Below, in pieces: positions 20,412 through 27,916 of a stretch of 64,000 nucleotides of DNA (position 1 is the first letter of the stretch; each line of letters starts with the position of its first letter). Position numbers and translations under genes: made by a program. This stretch comes from an uncultured Bradyrhizobium sp. (GTDB lineage: Bacteria; Pseudomonadota; Alphaproteobacteria; Rhizobiales; Xanthobacteraceae), in contig NZ_CANSMR010000010.1 of assembly GCF_947648125.1 (NCBI RefSeq), positions 62,001-126,000 of the forward strand, written 5' to 3'. The notes under the pieces were generated by a model. That model was given only the letters and a program-made list of their open reading frames with translations, was not told the DNA's origin and made no database searches.

Positions 20412-21908
20412 ATGACCCCGCCCGTCGCCGCACGCGCCACGCAATCCGCAGCATCCTCCCTGCAAAGCCGCCTGAAGGATCCGTCGCTGCTGCGCGACCG
20501 CTGCTACATCGACGGCGCCTGGGTCGGCACGCCGGAATTCGCCGTCAACAATCCCGCGACCGGCGTCGAGCTGATCAAGATTCCGCAACTGGGCGCTGAC
20601 GATACCACCAGGGCCGTCGAGGCCGCCCAGCGCGCGTTTCCGGCCTGGGCCAAGCTGACCGCCAAGCAGCGCTCCAACACCTTACGCAAATGGTTCGACC
20701 TGATCATCGCCAATCGCGAGGATCTCGCGCTGATCCTGACCTCCGAGCAGGGCAAGCCGCTGGCTGAGGCGCTCGGCGAAGTCGATATCGGCGCGGCCTA
20801 TGTCGAGTTCTTCGCGGAGGAAGCGCGCCGCGTCTATGGCGAGACGATTCCGACCCAACGTCCGGATGCCCGCCTGCTCGCGATCCGGCAGCCGATCGGC
20901 GTCTGCGGCGCCATCACGCCGTGGAATTTCCCGAACTCGATGATCACGCGAAAAGTGTCGCCGGCGCTGGCGGCCGGCTGCACGGTGGTGCTGAAGCCCG
21001 CCAACGAGACGCCGCTGTCCGCGCTCGCGCTGGCGGTACTGGCCGAAAAGGCCGGCGTGCCGAAGGGCGTGCTCAACATCGTCACCGGTGATGCGCCGCC
21101 GATCGGCAAGGTGCTGTGCGAGCATCCGGCGGTGCGGTTCGTCGGCTTCACGGGTTCGACCAATGTCGGCAAGATCCTCTACCGGCAAGCATCGGTCGGC
21201 GTGAAGAAGCTCGGCCTCGAGCTCGGCGGCAACGCGCCCTTCGTGGTGTTCGACGATGCCGACATCGACGCCGCGGTCGACGGCGCTATCGTCTCCAAGT
21301 ATCGCAACATGGGCCAGACCTGCGTCTGCGCCAATCGTCTCTACGCGCAGGACAAGATCTACGACCAGTTCGTCGAGAAGCTGTCGAAGAAGGTCGCCGA
21401 GATGAAGATCGGCGACGGCACGGAGGCCGGCGTGACCCAGGGACCGCTGATCAACATGAAGGCGATCGAAAAGGTCGAGCGGCACATCGCCGACGCCGTG
21501 AAGGGCGGTGCCAAGGTGGTGACCGGCGGCAAGCGGTCCTCGCTGGGCCGCAGCTTCTTCGAGCCGACCGTGCTGTCGGACGTGAGACCCGACGCGCTGG
21601 TGGCGCAGGAGGAAACCTTCGGCCCGCTCGCGCCGGTGATCCGCTTCAAGGACGAGGCCGACGTGATCGCGATGTGCAACGCCTCGCCGTTCGGTCTTGC
21701 CTCCTACTTCTATTCGCGTGACATCGGCCGCGTCTGGCGCGTCGCCGAAGCGCTGGAGTCGGGCATGGTCGGCATCAACTCCGGCCTGATCACGACCGAG
21801 GTCGCACCCTTCGGCGGCGTCAAGGAATCGGGCCTTGGCCGCGAAGGCTCGCGCCACGGCATGGATGAATATGTCGAGATCAAATACGTGATGATGGCCG
21901 GCGTCTGA
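20412..21908 (+). CDS. gabD: NAD(P)-dependent succinate-semialdehyde dehydrogenase
   Basis: 498 aa aldehyde dehydrogenase that converts succinate semialdehyde to succinate at the end of GABA catabolism. The Glu motif LELGGNAPF and the catalytic Cys in NMGQTCVCANR are intact. SSADH-specific stretches include SEQGKPLAEALGEV and GFTGSTNVGKIL. Start ATG at 20412 has AGGAG about 6 nt upstream. It is monocistronic, with no GABA transaminase next to it, so substrate preference comes from family resemblance. Confidence 0.93.
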   Translation: MTPPVAARATQSAASSLQSRLKDPSLLRDRCYIDGAWVGTPEFAVNNPATGVELIKIPQLGADDTTRAVEAAQRAFPAWAKLTAKQRSNTLRKWFDLIIANREDLALILTSEQGKPLAEALGEVDIGAAYVEFFAEEARRVYGETIPTQRPDARLLAIRQPIGVCGAITPWNFPNSMITRKVSPALAAGCTVVLKPANETPLSALALAVLAEKAGVPKGVLNIVTGDAPPIGKVLCEHPAVRFVGFTGSTNVGKILYRQASVGVKKLGLELGGNAPFVVFDDADIDAAVDGAIVSKYRNMGQTCVCANRLYAQDKIYDQFVEKLSKKVAEMKIGDGTEAGVTQGPLINMKAIEKVERHIADAVKGGAKVVTGGKRSSLGRSFFEPTVLSDVRPDALVAQEETFGPLAPVIRFKDEADVIAMCNASPFGLASYFYSRDIGRVWRVAEALESGMVGINSGLITTEVAPFGGVKESGLGREGSRHGMDEYVEIKYVMMAGV

Positions 21909-22301
21909 TCGCCGGGCCGCGTCCCTTCGCCCTTTGCGGGTGAGGGGACGCATGCCGGCGAATCCGTCAGTCGTCATTGTCGGCTGCTCCGTCTGCCGGC
22001 GTGCGACAATTCACCGCGTCCGCCGAATGATGTCGCTGCGATCGCTGCGGCAATTGCATCAAGAATCTTTCTAATCTCGAAGCGAGCTCTCAGAATCAAG
22101 CTGCGTACGCGCGATGCCACGCAACGGAAGAATTTCGAATCATGGAATCTGCCGCATCGATATCGCCTCGCGCAGCAAGCTTCATCCCCGTTTCCTAGAT
22201 ACGTTCTAGTTGGCGTCGCAGCGCATGCTGCTTATGCCCCGGTGGTCGCGCTCGAACTCTGACGATGTTCGAGCCGAAACCAAGAAGAATCCGGGGGCCT
22301 C
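21909..22301. promoter_or_regulatory. 393-bp upstream region of the TonB receptor
   Basis: No gene. It is somewhat richer in A/T than its surroundings. It contains an imperfect inverted motif at 22069-22095: TTCT...CTCG, a 3-nt centre, CGAG...AGAA. This could be an operator for an iron regulator such as Irr or Fur, but the match to a known box is weak. A GGGGG ribosome site precedes the receptor ATG. Confidence 0.4.
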
Positions 22302-24584
22302 ATGCTCGTCACCTCAAATGTTGCGTGCGCATTCCGACTCGCGTGCGCGTCTCTCCTCCTGACCGCGGTCCCTTCGCTCGCGCAGTCGCCGGAGCAACCA
22401 CCCGCAAGCGGTGCCGCGCCGCTTCCGCCGGTCGTCGTGGCCGCGCCACAGCATCGCGCCACGCCGGTTCGGAGGCCGTCATCGTCACGAGCAGCGCGCT
22501 CGTCGGCATCGCATCAGGCGAGCAGGCGTGAGCATGTGCAGACACCCGCGGCCACGCCCACGGCCGGCGCGCAGCAAGCGGCGTTGCCCGTGCCCTATAT
22601 CGGCGGCCAGGTCGCGCGCGGCGGACAACTCGGGCTGCTCGGCAACAAGGACTTTATGGATACGCCGTACAGCCTGACGAGCTACACGGAGAAGACGATC
22701 CGCGATCAGCAGGCAACCAGCGTTGCGGAAGTGCTGACGAATTCCGATCCGTCGGTGCGTGCTGCGATCGGCAGCAGCAACCGTTACGACGCGCTGACCA
22801 TCCGCGGCTTCCGGGTCGAGAACAGCGAAATCGCGTTGAACGGGCTTTACGGCCTCGTTCCGGCCTATCGCGTCAACCCGGCTCCGATCGAGCGCATTGA
22901 GCTGCTCAAGGGACCGGGTGCCTTCCTCAACGGTATGGCCCCGCAAGGCAGCATCGGCGGCACGGTCAACGTCGTGACCAAGCGGGCGGCGGAAGACCTC
23001 ACGCGCCTGACCGCGGGCTACATCTCGGATGGACGTTTCGGAACGGAGCTCGACCTCGCACGCCGCTATGGCGAACAGAAGGAGTGGGGCGTTCGCTTCA
23101 ACGGCGGGATCGACGGCGGCAACACCGCCATCGACCGGCAGTCCACGCGCAACGGCGTGGGCTCGCTCGGCGTCGACTATCATGGCGAACGCTTTCGCTG
23201 GTCCGCGGACATCATCTCCCAGGACGATTGGATGAAGGCGGCCCAGCGCGGCTACACGCCGGTGCCCGGCATCGCCATGCCGAAGGCGCCCGATCCGCGC
23301 ATCAATCTCGCACAGCCGTTTGACCGTGCGCGGTCGCAGAGCCTGACCGGCTTGACCAGGGCCGAATACGATCTCAGCAACAGCGTCACCGTGTTTGGCG
23401 CGATCGGCGCCAACCAGTTTCGCTACGACAAGCAGGAAGATCCGGGCGCGACCATTCTCAACACCGCGGGCGATGCCCGGGGCACGTCCCGATTCCAGAC
23501 CGGCAAGTCGGAGGGCGTCTCCGGTGAGGCGGGCGTCCGTGCGCGTTTCGACACGGGACCCGTCGGCCATGACGTCGTCGTCAGCGGCAGCGCGCTCGAC
23601 CGGACCGATTGGCTCGGGCAGACCAACTACGCGACCTACCTGACCAACATCTACCGACCGACCTTGTTGACGACCGCCGGCACCCCGGTATCGACGTTCC
23701 CGGAGGGCAAGTCGGGCTTCCTCGGGCTGCGCAGTGTCGGCGTTGCCGATACCATCACGACAATGGGGGGCATGCTGCAAGTGATCGTGGGCGCCCGCCA
23801 GCAGCAGGTGATCGCGAACAGCTTCGATCCTGTCAGCGGCCTGGAGACCACGCACTACGACGCAAGCGCAACGTCGCCTTCGATCGCGCTGGTGGTGAGG
23901 CCAGTCAAGCAGCTCTCGCTCTATGCCAACTACATCGAAGGCCTGACGCCGGGGCCGACGCCGCCTTCCGGCGCGGTGAACACCAATGCGGTGTTCGCGC
24001 CCTTCAAGACCCGGCAGGTCGAAGTCGGCACAAAGCTCGATCTCGGAGGCTTCGGCGCGAACCTCTCGGCGTTCCAGATCAGCCTGCCGAGCGGTGTGAT
24101 CGATCCCATCACCAAGATCTACAGCCTCGATGGCGAACAGAGAAACCGCGGCGTTGAGCTCAATACATTTGGCGAGGTCGCGCCCGGTGTCCGCGTGCTC
24201 GGCGGCGTGACCTGGCTCGATGCCCGGCTCACCCAGACCCAGGGCCACCTCTACGACGGCAATCGCGCGATCGGCGCGCCCGACCTGCAGGGCAATCTCG
24301 GCGTCGAATGGGATACGCCCTTCATGCCCGGCCTCACCGCGACGGCGCGTGCCATCTACACCAGCCGGGCCTATGTCAGCGCCGATAACATCCAGAGCGT
24401 CCCCGCCTGGGCGACCTTCGACATCGGTGCGCGTTACGCGACGAGCCTCGCGGGGCGCCCGACCACGTTCAGGGCGTCACTGACCAATCTGTTCGACAAG
24501 CACTACTGGATCGGCAATCCAACCGGCTATGTGATCAGCGGCATGCCGCGGACGCTGTGGCTGTCGATGACGGTCGATTTCTAG
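22302..24584 (+). CDS. TonB-dependent siderophore receptor
   Basis: 760 aa outer-membrane receptor. The signal peptide ends near PSLAQS, followed by a Pro/Ala-rich linker of about 90 residues. The plug domain has SYTEKTIRDQQATSVAEVL, ALTIRGFRVENSEIALNG and ELLKGPGAFLNG. The C-terminal beta-barrel ends in the expected Phe (LWLSMTVDF). It resembles the FhuE/FcuA ferric-siderophore receptors. No ABC transporter, TonB or siderophore enzyme is adjacent, so it probably uses uptake parts encoded elsewhere. Confidence 0.92.
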   Translation: MLVTSNVACAFRLACASLLLTAVPSLAQSPEQPPASGAAPLPPVVVAAPQHRATPVRRPSSSRAARSSASHQASRREHVQTPAATPTAGAQQAALPVPYIGGQVARGGQLGLLGNKDFMDTPYSLTSYTEKTIRDQQATSVAEVLTNSDPSVRAAIGSSNRYDALTIRGFRVENSEIALNGLYGLVPAYRVNPAPIERIELLKGPGAFLNGMAPQGSIGGTVNVVTKRAAEDLTRLTAGYISDGRFGTELDLARRYGEQKEWGVRFNGGIDGGNTAIDRQSTRNGVGSLGVDYHGERFRWSADIISQDDWMKAAQRGYTPVPGIAMPKAPDPRINLAQPFDRARSQSLTGLTRAEYDLSNSVTVFGAIGANQFRYDKQEDPGATILNTAGDARGTSRFQTGKSEGVSGEAGVRARFDTGPVGHDVVVSGSALDRTDWLGQTNYATYLTNIYRPTLLTTAGTPVSTFPEGKSGFLGLRSVGVADTITTMGGMLQVIVGARQQQVIANSFDPVSGLETTHYDASATSPSIALVVRPVKQLSLYANYIEGLTPGPTPPSGAVNTNAVFAPFKTRQVEVGTKLDLGGFGANLSAFQISLPSGVIDPITKIYSLDGEQRNRGVELNTFGEVAPGVRVLGGVTWLDARLTQTQGHLYDGNRAIGAPDLQGNLGVEWDTPFMPGLTATARAIYTSRAYVSADNIQSVPAWATFDIGARYATSLAGRPTTFRASLTNLFDKHYWIGNPTGYVISGMPRTLWLSMTVDF

Positions 24585-24611
24585 GGCATGATCCGGAAGA
24601 GTGCGAAGCGG
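24583..24611. repeat. partial copy of the 'gcatgatccgga' repeat
   Basis: The sequence gggcatgatccggaagag is only one arm of the palindromic family, directly after the receptor stop codon. It appears truncated compared with 12514-12561. Confidence 0.6.
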
Positions 24612-24630
24612 TCGATCCGGCGATTGCCGG

Positions 24631-25530
24631 TCACACGCCCTTGTCGTTCGGATTGGCGACGGCGTCCTTCAGTGGCGCCGTCATCGGGAAATTCAGGTTC
24701 ACGTTCTTCGGCGGGATCGGCCGCGTGAACCATTTTGCATAGAGCTCCTGGAATTCATTGCTCTTCATCATGGTGGCCAGCGTCCGATCGACCAGCGCCT
24801 TGAACTCCGGATCATCCTTGCGGATGATCAGCCCGTAGGGCTCGGTGCGCAGGCTGTCGTCGATGATGCGCCAGTCGGACGGATTGGGGCTGCCCGCGAT
24901 CAGGCTGGCGAGCAGAATGTCGTCCATCACGAAGGCGTCGCTGCGCCCCGTGGTCAGCGCGAGGAACGACGCCGCATGGTCCGGCGTCAGGATGTTCTTG
25001 GTCTGAAAGTTCTTCGCCTGGGCGCGCGCGCTCAACAGTCCGATCGAGGTTGATCCCGAGGTCAGCGAGACCGGCCTTCCGCCGAGATCCTCGAAGGTCT
25101 TGATCGGCGCGTCCTTCGGCACCACCGCACGGATGCTCGACACGAAGATCGTGGTGCTGAAGGCGACGACCTTCTGCCGCTCCAGCGTGTTGGTGGCGGG
25201 GCCGCAGACGATGTCGATGGTGCCGTTCTCGATCAGCGGTATCTGGGTGGAGAGCTGGATCGGCTGCAGTTTGGTCTGCAACGCCGGCAGCTTGAGTTCG
25301 TCCTTCACCGCGTCGACGATCCGCGCGCAGAGGTCCATCGCGAAGCCGACCGACTTCTGGTTGTCGTCGAGATAGGAGAACGGGACCGAGACGTCGCGGT
25401 GCCCGAGCCGGATCTCGCCGGTATCACGGATCTTGGCCAGCGTGCCGCCGGGCGATTGCGCCTGCGCCGGGGCGCACACCGCAATCGAGAGAAAGGCTAT
25501 GTAAGTCAATTGCTTGAAGGTCTGGTTCAT
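24631..25530 (-). CDS. periplasmic amino-acid-type ABC transporter substrate-binding protein
   Basis: 299 aa from ATG at 25530 (MNQTFKQLTYIAF), with a signal peptide cleaved near APAQAQS. SBP_bac_3 fold with GEIRLGHRDVSVPFSYLDDNQKSVGFAMDLC, the GltI/glutamate-aspartate-binding type. No permease or ATPase gene is next to it, so it is an orphan binding protein. It is divergent from the GntR regulator over a 142-bp region with a direct repeat. The regulator and the downstream FAD oxidoreductase may serve the same substrate. Confidence 0.9.
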   Translation of the reverse strand: MNQTFKQLTYIAFLSIAVCAPAQAQSPGGTLAKIRDTGEIRLGHRDVSVPFSYLDDNQKSVGFAMDLCARIVDAVKDELKLPALQTKLQPIQLSTQIPLIENGTIDIVCGPATNTLERQKVVAFSTTIFVSSIRAVVPKDAPIKTFEDLGGRPVSLTSGSTSIGLLSARAQAKNFQTKNILTPDHAASFLALTTGRSDAFVMDDILLASLIAGSPNPSDWRIIDDSLRTEPYGLIIRKDDPEFKALVDRTLATMMKSNEFQELYAKWFTRPIPPKNVNLNFPMTAPLKDAVANPNDKGV

Positions 25531-25574
25531 CGGATTGCTCTCGGACACCGGCAGCATTGGATACGATAGGCCAA

Positions 25575-25619
25575 GATTTTATACACAGGATTGCATAATC
25601 GCCAAATCGATTTTATACA
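25575..25619. promoter_or_regulatory. direct repeat GATTTTATACA, candidate GntR operators
   Basis: The 11-mer gattttataca occurs at 25575-25585 and 25609-25619 in the divergent region between the binding protein and the GntR gene. The 34-bp spacing is close to three helical turns. A/T content is high here. FCD-type GntR proteins often bind TTGTATA-like sites, and ttgtataaaatc is present on the minus strand. Confidence 0.55.
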
Positions 25620-25672
25620 ATCGATACTCAGTCGGATATTGTAGTCTGGTCGCCCAGCGAGAGAGAAGCCGG

Positions 25673-26374
25673 ATGGAACCCGCAACCGCCGCCAGCCATC
25701 GAGGGGCCGGACCTCACGGTTCCGCGCCTGACGCCGTGCGTGAGGCGCTGCGGGCCGCGATCAGCTCGGGCGAGCTCGCGCCCGGACTGCAGCTCCGCCA
25801 GGACGAGCTCGCTGCGCGGTTCGGCACCAGCCGCATCCCGGTGCGCGAGGCGCTGCGCCAGCTCGAGGCCGAAGGCTTTGTCACGTTCCTGCCCAACCGC
25901 GGAGCCGTGGTTTCGGATCTGTCGATCGACGAGGTGATCGAGCTGCTCGAGATCCGTATCGCGCTCGAATGCCACGCGTTACGATTGGCGATCCCCGCCA
26001 TGGGTGAGATCGATCTCGAGGCGGCGACGAAAATCCTCCGCGCCTACGACGCCGAGCCTGATCCGGCACAATGGGGCGCCTTCAACTGGAAATTCCACGC
26101 CACGCTCTACGCGCCGTGCAACCGACCGCGTCTGCTCAGCATGATCGAAGCGAATTACGGCCACGTTGGCCGCTTCACGCGGGCGCTGGTGTCGCAGGCG
26201 ACCGGCAAGGAGCGTCCGCAGCGCGAGCACTACCGGCTGCTCGAATTCTGCCGCGACGGCGAGGTCAAGAAGGCCGTCCGCCTGCTGCGCGATCATATCG
26301 AGGAGACGCAGAAGACGCTGCGCTCGGCGCAGCGCCAGGCGGAGCGCGATGCGAGCCCCGAACGCCCGGTCTGA
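25673..26374 (+). CDS. GntR family transcriptional regulator, FCD domain
   Basis: 233 aa from ATG at 25673 (MEPATAASHRGAG). The winged-helix domain is at about 20-85 (LRQDELAARFGTSRIPVREALRQLEAEGF). The FCD ligand domain follows with the metal-binding style ECHALRLAIPA and FNWKFHATLYAP. A longer upstream frame would cross the divergent promoter region and is not used. It is likely autoregulated and controls the flanking binding protein and oxidoreductase. Confidence 0.92.
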   Translation: MEPATAASHRGAGPHGSAPDAVREALRAAISSGELAPGLQLRQDELAARFGTSRIPVREALRQLEAEGFVTFLPNRGAVVSDLSIDEVIELLEIRIALECHALRLAIPAMGEIDLEAATKILRAYDAEPDPAQWGAFNWKFHATLYAPCNRPRLLSMIEANYGHVGRFTRALVSQATGKERPQREHYRLLEFCRDGEVKKAVRLLRDHIEETQKTLRSAQRQAERDASPERPV

Positions 26375-26430
26375 TTGCCATCAAGACACCATGAACCATC
26401 GCGGGCCGTCGCGGCCCATGGAGACTACGT

Positions 26431-27801
26431 GTGAAGACCAATGACGTCGAAATCCTGGTGATCGGTGCGGGCATCGTCGGCATCGCCACGGCCTATTACC
26501 TCGCAGTCCAGCACAAGCGGTCGCGTCTGTTGATCGTCGACGAAGGCCAGCCGATGGCGCTGACCTCGGCGCAATCAGGCGAGAACTACCGCAACTGGTG
26601 GCCGCATCCGACGATGGCCGATTTCACCGATCATTCCACCGACCTGATGGAGGAGATCGCACGCCGTAGCGACAACCGCATTCACATAACGCGACGCGGA
26701 TATCTGCTGGTCACGCGCGAGGAGAAGCCCGAGGAATTGCTGCAGCAGCTCTACGCCGGCTATGGCGCGCAGGCCGCGAAGCTGATCCGCCTGCATGAAG
26801 GGTCGAGCCGCGGCTATGTGCCGCCGCATTCGGCGGACTGGCAGAGCGCACCCGACGGCGTCGATGTCTTGCGCGGCCGCGATCTGATTCAGCAACATTA
26901 CCCGACCTTCGATCGGGAAGTCGCAACCGCGCTGCATATCCGCCGGGCGGGCGACATCAGCGGACAACAGCTCGGCCAGTACATGCTGGAGACCATGCGC
27001 CCGCTGGGCGCGCAGTTTCAGCAGGCAAGGGTGGTCGGCATTGCGAAGAGCGGTCGCTTCGCCGTCGACGTGCTGGCCGATGGCGCGCGGCAGACCATCA
27101 AGGCCGATATCATCGTCAATGCCGCCGGGCCGTTTGCCGCGCATGTCGCGGCGATGCATGGCGAGCAGCTTCCGATCGTCAATGTGCTGCAGCAGAAGAT
27201 CGCGTTCGCCGATCGCAACCGCGCGGTCGATCGCAAGATGCCGTTTGCGATCGATCTCGACGGCCAGACGCTGGCCTGGTCCGATGACGAGCGCGAGGCG
27301 CTGTCGGCGGCACCGGAATTCGCGCAGCTGCTGGCGCCGATGCCGGGCAGCATCCATTGCCGGCCCGACGGCGGCGATCACGGCGAGTGGATCAAGCTCG
27401 GCTGGGCCTTCAATGCCGAGCAGACCACGGCGCCGGTGCGCGAGCCGGAGCTCAACCCTTATTTCCCCGAGGTCGTGCTGCGCGCGGCGAGCCGGCTGCA
27501 GCCACGGCTCGCGCAGTATCTCGGCGCGCTGCCGCGCGACCGCGTGCATTACGGCGGCTATTACCCGATGACGAAAGAGAACTGGCCGCTGATTGGCGCT
27601 GCGAAAACATCAGGCGTCTTCCTCGCCACCGCGCTGTCGGGCTACGGCACGATGGGCGCCTGCGCCACCGGCGATCTCTGCGCCCGCGCCGTGGTCGGCG
27701 CGCCCGCACCCGGATTCGCCCGCAGCCTCTCGCTCGCGCGCTATGCCGACAAGGCGCTGATGGCCGAACTCGCGGCAAGCGAAAGTCGGGGGCTGCTGTA
27801 G
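26431..27801 (+). CDS. FAD-dependent amino-acid oxidase/dehydrogenase (DAO family)
   Basis: 456 aa from GTG at 26431. The N-terminal dinucleotide motif is VIGAGIVGIATAYYLA. A DAO-type body follows with INAAGPFAAHVAA-like sequence (IVNAAGPFAAHVAAMHG) and a C-terminal FAD motif ATALSGYGTMGACATGDLC. It probably oxidises an amino acid or N-substituted amino acid. It lies 56 nt after the GntR gene in the same direction. With the orphan amino-acid-binding protein, it suggests capture and oxidation of one substrate. Confidence 0.87.
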   Translation: MKTNDVEILVIGAGIVGIATAYYLAVQHKRSRLLIVDEGQPMALTSAQSGENYRNWWPHPTMADFTDHSTDLMEEIARRSDNRIHITRRGYLLVTREEKPEELLQQLYAGYGAQAAKLIRLHEGSSRGYVPPHSADWQSAPDGVDVLRGRDLIQQHYPTFDREVATALHIRRAGDISGQQLGQYMLETMRPLGAQFQQARVVGIAKSGRFAVDVLADGARQTIKADIIVNAAGPFAAHVAAMHGEQLPIVNVLQQKIAFADRNRAVDRKMPFAIDLDGQTLAWSDDEREALSAAPEFAQLLAPMPGSIHCRPDGGDHGEWIKLGWAFNAEQTTAPVREPELNPYFPEVVLRAASRLQPRLAQYLGALPRDRVHYGGYYPMTKENWPLIGAAKTSGVFLATALSGYGTMGACATGDLCARAVVGAPAPGFARSLSLARYADKALMAELAASESRGLL

Positions 27802-27816
27802 CTCAACCTCACCTTC

Positions 27817-27904
27817 GTAGCCCGGATGAAGCGAAGCGAAATCCGGGGCCCATGTCGCCGCATAGCGATATTCCCGGATTGCGCTTCGCTTCATCCGGGC
27901 TACG
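27817..27904. repeat. 'gtagcccggatgaagcg' inverted repeat
   Basis: Arms gtagcccggatgaagcgaag and cttcgcttcatccgggctac enclose a short loop. It lies between two convergent genes. It is a single copy of this family in the window. Confidence 0.8.
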
Positions 27905-27916
27905 CACTACGCACTG

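Noticed and set aside
22485-24248. A 587-aa minus-strand frame inside the TonB receptor
   Set aside because: Antisense to a well-supported receptor, with no recognisable motif.
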